This document shows positions 40,178-49,254 of a stretch of 64,000 nt of DNA, piece by piece (position 1 is the first letter of the stretch; each line of letters starts with the position of its first letter). This stretch comes from Vibrio tapetis subsp. tapetis. Lineage in GTDB: Bacteria > Pseudomonadota > Gammaproteobacteria > Enterobacterales > Vibrionaceae. The stretch lies in assembly GCF_900233005.1 (NCBI RefSeq), contig NZ_LT960611.1, positions 248,001-312,000 of the forward strand, read 5' to 3'. Made by a program: the position numbers and the translations under genes. Below the pieces are notes generated by a model, which saw only the letters and a program-made list of their open reading frames with translations, had not been told where the DNA came from and made no database searches.

Positions 40178-40627
40178 TTAACCTTGCATTTGTTTTTCTT
40201 TCATTTCAGCCAGTGTTTTACAGTCGATACATAGATCAGCTGTTGGGCGAGCTTCTAATCGACGAATACCGATTTCAACACCACAAGAGTCACAGAAACC
40301 GAAGTCATCTTCTTCAATCTTGTTTAATGTTTTTTCGATTTTTTTGATCAAACGACGCTCGCGGTCACGGTTGCGCAGCTCTAGACTGAATTCTTCTTCT
40401 TGAGAAGCTCTGTCAACTGGATCAGGGAAATTAGCCGCTTCATCTTGCATGTGATGAACTGTGCGATCAACTTCTTCCCTAAGCTGGTTACGCCAAGCTT
40501 CTAAGATTTTAGTAAAGTGAGCCGTTTGCTCTGGTGACATGTACTCTTCACCAGCTTTCTCTTGGTACGGTTCAACACCTGCAATGGCTAGGATGCCTAG
40601 CGTTTTTCTTTTGTTGCTCTCTGGCAT
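40178..40627 (-). CDS. dksA: RNA polymerase-binding transcription factor DksA
   Basis: Binds the RNA polymerase secondary channel and, with ppGpp, controls rRNA and amino-acid promoters. It is 149 aa. The coiled coil has tip acidic residues in DPVDRAS (D69, D72). The zinc finger C112-x2-C115...C133-x2-C136 is complete. It is transcribed before gluQ with a terminator between them; sfsA lies upstream on the same strand. Confidence 0.96.
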   Translation of the reverse strand: MPESNKRKTLGILAIAGVEPYQEKAGEEYMSPEQTAHFTKILEAWRNQLREEVDRTVHHMQDEAANFPDPVDRASQEEEFSLELRNRDRERRLIKKIEKTLNKIEEDDFGFCDSCGVEIGIRRLEARPTADLCIDCKTLAEMKEKQMQG

Positions 40628-40757
40628 ACAGCATCTCCTACTTACACCTTCAAACTGCTTGGCAGCTAAATAAGGCAGGTATCTATAGCAGAAAGAAAAG
40701 CCGGTGGCAAATTCTCATCTCTCAATGAGGTCGCCATTGTGAAGAATGCATCATTTT

Positions 40758-41471
40758 TCATAGGGCATCGATGAATTTAACATCATGCTTTAGATACATT
40801 TCACTATTGGATATATGTGCCTTGTAGCACAGTATCTCAACACCATTTTCTTTTGCTTCAATTAATAATTGTGAATAGTTGGCATCTATATAGTGTGCGC
40901 TGGAGACTTTTTCAATCCCTGAGTGCAATACTGCAAAAAAAAGTACTGCTCTGTGACCATTTCTGGCCATTTCCGTGAGCTCACGCAGATGTTTTTGCCC
41001 TCGGGTTGTCACACTGTCAGGAAAGTAGCCATGAACATTTTCGTTTAATAACGTGACGCTTTTGACTTCAACGTAGCATTTTAGCTTATCGTCACTTTCG
41101 AGTAAAAAATCAATGCGGCTATTTTCACTGCCGTATTTTACTTCTGCACGTACAGAATTATAACCTATTAGCTCCTTTATACTATTTTGGCTTATCGCTT
41201 CTGCAACCAAAGCATTGGCTTTTGCTGTGTTTACGCAAATAAAGTCGCCCTGATTCGTTTGGGTTAGCTCCCAGCTATTTGGATATTTACGCTTTAGATT
41301 ATCTGACGTGGAGTACCAAATTGTATCACCCGGTTCTGCGCAGCCGGTCATCGCACCAGTGTTTGCGCAATGAATCGTTCGGGTGCTGCCATCTTCCAAT
41401 TCAATATCGGCTAAGAATCGTTTATAGCGCTTTATGAGGGTGGCGGATTTTAAAATGGGTTCAAAGTGCAT
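40758..41471 (-). CDS. sfsA: SfsA family protein (sugar fermentation stimulation homologue)
   Basis: 237-aa protein of the SfsA family, described in E. coli as a nucleic-acid binding protein linked to maltose metabolism; its biochemical role is unsettled. Conserved segments are [22 protein letters not shown] and [11 protein letters not shown], and [19 protein letters not shown]. The nuclease-like D-ExK arrangement (RIDFLL...EVK) is visible. It is divergent from hrpB, upstream of dksA as in E. coli. Confidence 0.92.
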   Translation of the reverse strand: MHFEPILKSATLIKRYKRFLADIELEDGSTRTIHCANTGAMTGCAEPGDTIWYSTSDNLKRKYPNSWELTQTNQGDFICVNTAKANALVAEAISQNSIKELIGYNSVRAEVKYGSENSRIDFLLESDDKLKCYVEVKSVTLLNENVHGYFPDSVTTRGQKHLRELTEMARNGHRAVLFFAVLHSGIEKVSSAHYIDANYSQLLIEAKENGVEILCYKAHISNSEMYLKHDVKFIDAL

Positions 41472-41534
41472 ATTATTACTGTTTTTATGTACAATGTGGG
41501 TTGATGTTACTCATTTAATCACAAGGGTTAGTCG

Positions 41535-44006
41535 TTGTCACAATTGCCGATTGAAGGTGTGTTACCAGAACTGCTTTTAAAGCTAGATTCACATCAACAA
41601 ATTATCTTGAAAGCCGCACCCGGAGCGGGCAAGTCGACTTTTTTACCCTTAACTCTGCTGAAGCAAAGGGTGATTGACGGCAAAATTATCATGCTGGAAC
41701 CAAGGCGTTTAGCGGCAAAAAATATTGCCTGCTACCTTGCCAAGCAGCTTGGTGAGCAAGTGGGCGAGCGTGTTGGCTTTCGAGTTCGGGGAGAATCAAG
41801 AGTCAGTGCCAATACCCAGTTGGAAATTGTGACTGAAGGGATCATGACTCGTATGATCCAACAAGACCCTGAGTTAACGGGAGTATCATTACTTATTTTT
41901 GATGAGTTTCACGAGCGAAGTATTCATGCTGATACAGCGCTTGCGTTTAGCTTGGAAATTCAAGCGGCGCTCAGAGATGACCTTACACTGCTCGTCATGT
42001 CGGCGACGTTAGATGAACACGCATTATCAGGCCTGTTACCAGAAGCGGCTTACGTGGAGTCTCATGGGCGGGCGTTTCCCGTTGAAACTCGTTATGCACC
42101 AATGAAAATAAATGATCGTTTAGTTCCGAGCATGGTCAAGCAAATCTCAAACTTGATGTTATCGGAACAAGGTTCGTTATTGGCATTCTTACCCGGTGTT
42201 GCCAGTATTAAGCAGGTAGAGCAAGATCTTTACGGCCAATGGCCTGATGTCGATATTTGCCCGTTGTACGGTCAACTTAGCCCTGTCCAGCAGCAACAGG
42301 CGATTCAACCTGCCAGCCGTGGTCGACGAAAAATCGTACTGGCGACCAATATTGCCGAAACGAGCTTAACGATTGAAGGCATCACCATCGTGGTGGACTC
42401 AGGCCTTGAACGCGTGGCCAAATTTAATTTGAAAACCGGTGTCACTAAGTTAGAGCAAGTTAGTATTGCACAATCTTCAGCAGAGCAACGAGCTGGCCGT
42501 GCAGGGCGTCTAGAGGCCGGTACGTGTGTTCGCCTTTACAGCGAATCACATTTAAATCAGCAGCCAGCGGTGCCCGAACCTGAAATTTTGCATACGGATT
42601 TAGCGCCGCTCGCATTGGAGTTATTGCAGTGGGGCACGAATGATGTCTCTGAGCTTAGTTGGCTTGATACGCCACCTGTGAGCGCCATGTCGAGCGCGTT
42701 TTCATTATTGAACAGCATTGGTTTAACCACCTCTAAGAGAGCATTAACGTCATTAGGCACTCAAGCTCAGCACCTCGGTATTGATCCAAGACACGCAGCG
42801 ATGTTGTTGAAATCAAAAACAATGAGTGTTGAAATGCTCAATTGTTCGCTTGCTGCGATTGCATTAATTGAAGAGCCGGAACGTTCACAAATCGATTTAA
42901 AGGCCAGTATGCAGCGTTTGATTGATGGGTGGCATGTTCATCAAAAACGTATCGAGCATCGAATACGAGCCTTGTCGCAAAAGTGCTCAGCGTCCGTTGC
43001 GCTTAATGCGTTGGATCAATCGTTGCTCGGGCACTGTTTAAGCTGGGCTTATCCTGATCGCATTGCTCAATCACGTGATGTTTACAACCAAGGTCATCAA
43101 GGTGGACAATATTTGCTGGCAAACGGTCATGGGGCTCAAATTGATGATAGCCAACGCTTGGCCGCCAGTGATTATCTCGTGGTGACTGATCTGATGCGTC
43201 ACCATCATGATGCTAGCCAAATATTTCTGGCGTGTGAATTAACGCATTCTGATTTACCAGAAGAACTGCAAAGCAGCATTGACTACGTTGACTGGGATGA
43301 CAAGAAAGGCCGCCTAATTGCTGAGCAACGGGTAATGCTTGGTGGTTTGATTTTGAGCCGCAAAGAGCTAGCCAAGCCAGACAGTGCGCAAATGACCGAA
43401 GCCCTGACTCACTACGTAAAACGAAAAGGTTTATCGGTACTGCCGTGGAATGAAGCCAGCACAGCATTACTAGAAAGACTTCGATGCGCGGTCAATTGGT
43501 TACCTGAACAAGATTGGCCAGATGTCTCTAAACAAGGCTTACTGGAGCAAACCGAACGCTGGCTCACGCCCTATATGGCTGGCATCAAAAACGCAGCTGG
43601 GCTGAAAAAAATTGATTTGGTACAAGCATTGAATGCTTACCTGGGCTGGCCGCTCAATCAAGAACTAGATAAATGGTTGCCGACTCATTACACCATGCCA
43701 ACAGGAAGTCGAAAAAGAATTCGCTACCAAGCAGAGCATGAGCCTATTTTATCGGTGAGAATGCAAGAAGTGTTTGGTGAACAAGACTCACCGCTTATCG
43801 CATTAGGTCGAAAAAAAGTGGTACTAGAGTTACTTTCACCAGCGCAGAGGCCTTTGCAAATCACTCAAGATTTAGCCGGCTTTTGGCAAGGTGCATACAA
43901 CGAAGTAAAAAAAGAAATGAAAGGCCGTTACCCTAAGCATGTATGGCCGGACGACCCTGCTAATCACCTAGCAACAACTAAAACTAAACGACAGTTGAAT
44001 TCATGA
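41535..44006 (+). CDS. hrpB: ATP-dependent helicase HrpB
   Basis: DEAH-box RNA helicase-like protein. It has motif I KAAPGAGKST near residue 30, motif II DEFHERS near 120, motif III SATL, and motif VI QRAGRAGR. It then has HA2 and the HrpB-specific C-terminal domain. It is 823 aa, matching E. coli (809-824). The cellular role is poorly defined. Its stop overlaps the mrcB start by 4 nt, the standard hrpB-mrcB order. Confidence 0.94.
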   Translation: MSQLPIEGVLPELLLKLDSHQQIILKAAPGAGKSTFLPLTLLKQRVIDGKIIMLEPRRLAAKNIACYLAKQLGEQVGERVGFRVRGESRVSANTQLEIVTEGIMTRMIQQDPELTGVSLLIFDEFHERSIHADTALAFSLEIQAALRDDLTLLVMSATLDEHALSGLLPEAAYVESHGRAFPVETRYAPMKINDRLVPSMVKQISNLMLSEQGSLLAFLPGVASIKQVEQDLYGQWPDVDICPLYGQLSPVQQQQAIQPASRGRRKIVLATNIAETSLTIEGITIVVDSGLERVAKFNLKTGVTKLEQVSIAQSSAEQRAGRAGRLEAGTCVRLYSESHLNQQPAVPEPEILHTDLAPLALELLQWGTNDVSELSWLDTPPVSAMSSAFSLLNSIGLTTSKRALTSLGTQAQHLGIDPRHAAMLLKSKTMSVEMLNCSLAAIALIEEPERSQIDLKASMQRLIDGWHVHQKRIEHRIRALSQKCSASVALNALDQSLLGHCLSWAYPDRIAQSRDVYNQGHQGGQYLLANGHGAQIDDSQRLAASDYLVVTDLMRHHHDASQIFLACELTHSDLPEELQSSIDYVDWDDKKGRLIAEQRVMLGGLILSRKELAKPDSAQMTEALTHYVKRKGLSVLPWNEASTALLERLRCAVNWLPEQDWPDVSKQGLLEQTERWLTPYMAGIKNAAGLKKIDLVQALNAYLGWPLNQELDKWLPTHYTMPTGSRKRIRYQAEHEPILSVRMQEVFGEQDSPLIALGRKKVVLELLSPAQRPLQITQDLAGFWQGAYNEVKKEMKGRYPKHVWPDDPANHLATTKTKRQLNS

Positions 44007-46516
44007 TCATTAATAAAAACAGTCGCCAGAAATTAAGCCAAGCAATGCCTGTTAATGAGGTGCTGCCTCCTAAGACATCGACATGTCAAAAGCTTGTCGC
44101 GAATGGGATTATCGCGAATAGGCCTGTTGTAAAAAAGCTAGTTGCGAAAAAGCCAACAGCAAAAAAAACACCGACAAAAAAGCCCGTTGCCAAGAAAAGT
44201 ACCACTAAATCGACGGCAAAAAAGCCACGCAAACGTACCCCTAAGAAAGCGGCCAATCGATCATGGCTGAAGACCATTTGGGGGTTAGCTTGGAAGAGCA
44301 GCTTAGCGTTAGTCGCTGTATTGATATTTGTCGGTATTTATTTAGACAGTTATGTAAAACAGCGCTTTGAAGGTCAACTATTTGAATTGCCTACTGTTGT
44401 TTATGGTCGGGTATTGACGCTTGCTCCAGGCAGCCCCGTTACGCTAAAGCAACTAACTGATGAATTAGATGTACTGAATTATCGAAAAGTACGTTCTCCA
44501 AGGCATCCCGGGGAATACTCATCTTCATCTACCAAAGTGGAAATAATTCGCCGAGAGTTTGAGTTTGAAGATGGACCAGAAGCATACCGTCACGTTATGT
44601 TGCACTTTAGCAAACTGGGTATTGAGCGGATTGAATCATTAGAAACAGAGCGTGATATGGGGTACTTGAGGATTGACCCTAAAATGCTCGGTATGCTTGA
44701 AAAAAATAACGATGAACAGCGCTTATTCATCAAACGCGAACAATTTCCTGAAGTCCTCGTTGATGCATTGCTAGTTACCGAAGATCGTGATTTTTATCAA
44801 CATGATGGGGTGTCACCTGTCGCCATTTTGCGGGCACTTGCCGCTAATGTGAAAGCGGGGCGTACCGTTCAAGGCGGCAGCACGTTAACGCAACAGTTGG
44901 CTAAAAATCTATTCTTGTCTCGTGAGCGTACTTTGTGGCGAAAAGTGCGAGAGGCCTATATTGCGCTTATTTTGGATCATCGTTACAGCAAAGACCGTAT
45001 TTTAGAAGCTTACCTTAACGAGGTGTATCTAGGGCAAAGTCGGGGTGAAGCGATTCACGGGTTTGGTTTAGCATCTCGATTGTATTTTGGTCAGCCGATT
45101 CAAGAGTTACGCATTGACCAAGTAGCCTTACTCGTTGGGATGGTGAAAGGCCCATCGTATTACAACCCGGTTCGTCATCCTGAACGGGCGAAAGTGCGTC
45201 GTGATCTCGTATTGCGCCTAATGATGCAGCAAGACATTTTGACTTCAGATGAGTATGAGTTAGCGGTGACACGCCCACTTGATATTCAAGATACTCCGCA
45301 AATCGCAAGCAGGCAGCCCGCGTATTTTCAACAGTTAAGTCGAGAGTTACAACAAAAAGTAGGTGGGGCGTTCCGCACTCAAGCCGGCTTAAAGGTGTAC
45401 ACCTCACTTGATCCTGTTTCTCAGTTTGAACTGGAGAAAGCCGTTAAACGAAAAATCCCACAGTTGGAGTTGAAGACCAGCAAAGGGTTAGAAGCGGCAG
45501 CAATCGCAGTCGATCGCCGTAGTGGTGAAATTCGAGCGATGGTGGGGGGGAAAAGAACAGGATACGATGGCTTTAACCGAGCTCTGAACGCGAGCCGCCC
45601 TATCGGTTCTCTGGCGAAACCTGCCGTGTATTTGACTGCGTTAAGTCAACCTAAGAAATACACCTTGGCGAGTACCCTTGAAGATAAACCTCTTACCATG
45701 AAAGGCAGCAAGGGCAGTGTATGGGCGCCAAAAAACTACGACAGAAAATTCAGAGGTGATGTTCCTCTGTATATGGCGTTTTCGCGTTCACTAAATGTAC
45801 CGACTGTGCGACTCGGGTTAGAACTAGGCATAAAGCCGGTTATGGACACATTTGAAAAGCTGGGTGTTGATCGACAAGAAATTCGTCCTGTGCCTTCCAT
45901 GTTCTTGGGGGCGTTTTCTCTTACTCCTTATCAAGTGGCTCAGATGTATCAAACGCTGACGAACTCAGGTAAGAAAGCGCCATTGAGCGCATTGCGTAGT
46001 GTTAAAGATAGCGATGGCGAAGTGATTTATCGGTCCATCCCGTTGGTTTCACAAACGGTCCCTCAGCAAGCCGCTTGGTTAACCACATATGCAATGAAAA
46101 CCGCAGTGGCTCAAGGTACCGGTCGCTATTTGCAACAAAAATTTTCATGGGCGGCGTTAGCGGGTAAAACAGGCACGAGTAACGACACCCGTGATAGTTG
46201 GTTTGTTGGTGTGGATGGGCGCGAAGTTGTAACCATCTGGGTGGGTAGAGATGACAATAAACCGACCCAACTGACCGGCGCTAGCGGTGCTTTGCGCGTT
46301 TACCATCAGTACCTCACTAACCGAGCACCGGAAAAACTGATTTTGCCGTGGCCACAACAAGTCACGACATTAGGTTTTAAAACACAAGCTTCTGGCGGGT
46401 TAAAAGTAGATTGTGGTAACGACTTACGCTTGCCAATGTGGGACATAGAAGGGAACATCAAACAAGCTTGTGATAATAAACCCTTGCAATGGTTAAATAA
46501 ATTGCTGGATTGGTAG
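44003..46516 (+). CDS. mrcB: Penicillin-binding protein 1B
   Basis: Bifunctional class A PBP that polymerises and crosslinks peptidoglycan. A cytoplasmic Lys/Ala/Pro-rich tail (about residues 45-90, repeated AKKP) is followed by one membrane helix near 97-118 and the UB2H/GT51 region with EDRDFYQHDG and GGSTLTQQL. The transpeptidase has S536-LAK, SLN and KTGT. It is 837 aa, near E. coli (844). ATG 44003 overlaps hrpB; ATG 44045 is an alternative start within the variable tail. Confidence 0.95.
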   Translation: MIINKNSRQKLSQAMPVNEVLPPKTSTCQKLVANGIIANRPVVKKLVAKKPTAKKTPTKKPVAKKSTTKSTAKKPRKRTPKKAANRSWLKTIWGLAWKSSLALVAVLIFVGIYLDSYVKQRFEGQLFELPTVVYGRVLTLAPGSPVTLKQLTDELDVLNYRKVRSPRHPGEYSSSSTKVEIIRREFEFEDGPEAYRHVMLHFSKLGIERIESLETERDMGYLRIDPKMLGMLEKNNDEQRLFIKREQFPEVLVDALLVTEDRDFYQHDGVSPVAILRALAANVKAGRTVQGGSTLTQQLAKNLFLSRERTLWRKVREAYIALILDHRYSKDRILEAYLNEVYLGQSRGEAIHGFGLASRLYFGQPIQELRIDQVALLVGMVKGPSYYNPVRHPERAKVRRDLVLRLMMQQDILTSDEYELAVTRPLDIQDTPQIASRQPAYFQQLSRELQQKVGGAFRTQAGLKVYTSLDPVSQFELEKAVKRKIPQLELKTSKGLEAAAIAVDRRSGEIRAMVGGKRTGYDGFNRALNASRPIGSLAKPAVYLTALSQPKKYTLASTLEDKPLTMKGSKGSVWAPKNYDRKFRGDVPLYMAFSRSLNVPTVRLGLELGIKPVMDTFEKLGVDRQEIRPVPSMFLGAFSLTPYQVAQMYQTLTNSGKKAPLSALRSVKDSDGEVIYRSIPLVSQTVPQQAAWLTTYAMKTAVAQGTGRYLQQKFSWAALAGKTGTSNDTRDSWFVGVDGREVVTIWVGRDDNKPTQLTGASGALRVYHQYLTNRAPEKLILPWPQQVTTLGFKTQASGGLKVDCGNDLRLPMWDIEGNIKQACDNKPLQWLNKLLDW

Positions 46517-46556
46517 GGCGTTTCATCATATTTTGTCTTAATAATACTGATAATAA

Positions 46557-48899
46557 ATGGAGTTTCATATCGTGAAATGGATAGCTAGAATCGGCGTGGT
46601 CATGATGGGATCTCTACTTTCGTTGAGTGCTTTTTCTGAGCCGATACAAACGGAAAAGCAAGTTGCGAATAACATCAGCAGCGCTTCACAAGACAGACCG
46701 ACGATTGCATTAGTATTAGCTGGTGGCGGCGCAAAAGGTGCGGCGCATATTGGCGTTCTAAAAGCCTTAGAAGAACTGCATATACCCATCGATATCGTTA
46801 CAGGTACCAGCATGGGCGCCTTTGTTGGTGGTTTGTACGCAACGGGTATGTCTGCGGATGAAATCGAAAGCTTGATTGATACCGTTGATTGGAATAGCGG
46901 TTATCGGGATAGAGTAGCAAGAAGCGATAAGAGCATTCGAGACAAAGACATGAATGACCATTATCAAATAAATACTGATCTCGGGATTCGGGGGTTCGAA
47001 TTTACTGCGCCAAAAGGAGTGGTTCAAGGCCAGAATATGCTGGGTTTATTGCGGGAGTCGGCGGGTAATTTACCACCGATGAGCTCTTTCGATGATCTTG
47101 CTGTTCGTTATCGCGCCGTCGCGACAGACATTGTTAAACTTGAGCCCGTAGTGCTTGAAAAGGGCTATTTAATTGATGCGATGATGGCAAGTATGTCCGT
47201 GCCTGGCGCGTTGCCACCCTACAAAGTCGGAGACCGACTGCTGGTTGATGGCGGTGTGACCAATAACATGCCCGTCGAGTTAGCGCGAGAAATGGGGGCA
47301 GACCTCATTATCGCTGTTGATATCAGTACGGATTACAAAAAAGAAGACGAATTAAAATCATTTTTAACCGTTGGCGATCAGCTATCTAATTATATGGTGC
47401 GCCGCAGTACCGAAAAACAATCTGACTTGTTAACCGACGACGATGTGTTACTAACGCCTCTTGTTGGCGACATGGAAACCACAGAATTTGACAGAATGAT
47501 TGAAGCCTACGAAGTGGGTTATGTTTCCGCTATGCAGTCCAAAAAACAATTGGAAGATTTCGTCGTTACCAGTGCTCAGTTCCAACGCTATATCGATCAT
47601 AAACAGCAAGCTAGGGTGAAGTTGGAGTATGGTGATGAGCTGGTTGTCGATACCATTCAAATTAATAATGGCTCACGTTATCGTGACTCTTTGATTAAGA
47701 GCTATCTGGCATTAGAGACCGGAGAACGCTTGAGCATGGAAGAGATAGAGCGTCGTATTGATGCTTTATATGCCCTTGACCGTTTTGAAACCATTTCATA
47801 TCGCTATGAGAAAGATCAAGACCAAACCACATTGGTGATTGATGTAAACGAAAAGGAGTGGGGGCCTAACTTCATTGATTTTCGTTTTTTCTTAGAAGAC
47901 GACTTTCAAACAAGGAGTCAGTATGGGTTCGGAGTCAGTACCAACTTTACGGCTTTAAATAGTCGTGGTGGTGAGTTCTTACTTAACTTAGAAATGGGTT
48001 CAGACAAGTTGATTGAGGGTGAATTTTTTACTCCACTCATAATCGACCGTGATATCTTTTCTTCAACCATCGCTTCTTATAGCAATACTGTCAGAAACTT
48101 CCCATGGAGCTCTGCTAATGATGGTAATGGTTTGGCTGGATCGATCGATGATAGCCAAAACTACATTCCGATGACCTATCGTCAGTACAAGATTGAATCC
48201 AGTCTTGGTGCTAATTTTTCCGCGATGCAGGAACTAAGAGCTGGCGTTCGTTATGTGAATGGCAATTTGCAAGTGACGTCATTACCGTATGCCGGTTCTG
48301 GGGATTTTACCCGCCTTGGTGCATTCGCTCGATATCGATATGACTCACTGGATGATCTCAACTTTCCTACTCGCGGTAGCTATATCAATCTAGAGTACTT
48401 CAATAGTCAAGATACGGTAAATGAAGGCGAAGTGATTGATAGTAGCAAAGACACCGTGCATGAGGTTGTGTCTAAGTTTGTCTCTGCAAACAGTTATAAA
48501 CGTCACTCATTAGTCGGGCAGTTGGAGTATGAAGTTGTTCATAGCCAATCTTCATCATTACCCATTGAGCCGAGAAACTTAGGAGGTTTTTTGAATTTGT
48601 CGGGAATCCCCCGTAATAGTTTGATCGGTCAAAACAAGCTCTTTAGTAGCATGGTTTATCGTTATCGCTGGTTTGACAACGACTTTGGGTTGTTTAAATC
48701 ACCGCTCTATTTAGGGGCGTCCGTAGAATATGGTGGCGTTTGGTCGGGTGAGGACGTTCAGTTAGAAGATGCGCCTATTTATCTTGCGGGTTCTCTGTTT
48801 GCAGGAGTTGCATCGCCCGTCGGTCCTATTGTTTTAGCTTGGGGTCATGCTGAGCATGGTTATAACTCCATTTATTTGATAGTCGGAAGTTCATTTTAG
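46557..48899 (+). CDS. Patatin-like phospholipase with C-terminal beta-barrel (PlpD-like)
   Basis: Predicted type Vd autotransporter. A signal peptide (hydrophobic run, SAFSEP) is followed by a patatin domain with oxyanion loop GGGAKGAAHIG at residues 56-66, nucleophile GTSMGA (S85) and catalytic DGG (about D231). A POTRA-like segment lies near 370-430. A long beta-rich C-terminal barrel ends in an aromatic (VGSSF), as for outer-membrane proteins. It is 780 aa. GTG 46572 has a ggag RBS and may be the true start, giving MKWIARIG. Phospholipase activity is inferred. Confidence 0.88.
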   Translation: MEFHIVKWIARIGVVMMGSLLSLSAFSEPIQTEKQVANNISSASQDRPTIALVLAGGGAKGAAHIGVLKALEELHIPIDIVTGTSMGAFVGGLYATGMSADEIESLIDTVDWNSGYRDRVARSDKSIRDKDMNDHYQINTDLGIRGFEFTAPKGVVQGQNMLGLLRESAGNLPPMSSFDDLAVRYRAVATDIVKLEPVVLEKGYLIDAMMASMSVPGALPPYKVGDRLLVDGGVTNNMPVELAREMGADLIIAVDISTDYKKEDELKSFLTVGDQLSNYMVRRSTEKQSDLLTDDDVLLTPLVGDMETTEFDRMIEAYEVGYVSAMQSKKQLEDFVVTSAQFQRYIDHKQQARVKLEYGDELVVDTIQINNGSRYRDSLIKSYLALETGERLSMEEIERRIDALYALDRFETISYRYEKDQDQTTLVIDVNEKEWGPNFIDFRFFLEDDFQTRSQYGFGVSTNFTALNSRGGEFLLNLEMGSDKLIEGEFFTPLIIDRDIFSSTIASYSNTVRNFPWSSANDGNGLAGSIDDSQNYIPMTYRQYKIESSLGANFSAMQELRAGVRYVNGNLQVTSLPYAGSGDFTRLGAFARYRYDSLDDLNFPTRGSYINLEYFNSQDTVNEGEVIDSSKDTVHEVVSKFVSANSYKRHSLVGQLEYEVVHSQSSSLPIEPRNLGGFLNLSGIPRNSLIGQNKLFSSMVYRYRWFDNDFGLFKSPLYLGASVEYGGVWSGEDVQLEDAPIYLAGSLFAGVASPVGPIVLAWGHAEHGYNSIYLIVGSSF

Positions 48900-49254
48900 T
48901 CGTAATGTTTGCCAAAGCGGTTGTTCGTAACGATAAGTTTATAAATTAACAAAGAATAATGACCGGAAAATTGAATTTCGATTGCTGCTATCTTGCTGAT
49001 TCATTAGGTAAGAGTTGCAGCAATTATGAAATTTCATTCAACTTTAGTCGTAAATTGCTATGTTGGTCAAAATGGAGAGATTTTAATTTTAAGTTAAATT
49101 TGCTATCCTCCACCCCACAGTTTGGCCCTCTGCCGCTGTCGATGATTTTGATTTAAAGAAACTCAAATCATCTTTAGACCGGCAAGGTAGCCAAGTTTTC
49201 CAAGGATGTTTATGCCCATTACACTGGGGTAAACCGCAATGAGAGGAATGAGTT
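48900..49254. other. Intergenic and leader region upstream of acnB
   Basis: A 355-nt gap without a supported gene; a 65-codon ATG frame at 48959 has no RBS or recognisable protein. An imperfect 10-bp hairpin (GATGATTTTGA 49141-49151 with TCAAATCATC 49163-49172) lies about 85 nt before acnB and may belong to its leader. An A/T-rich stretch around 49080-49110 is the likeliest promoter zone. Confidence 0.45.

Noticed and set aside
48959..49156. 65-codon frame upstream of acnB
   Set aside because: No RBS, no similarity, and it lies in the probable acnB promoter and leader region.
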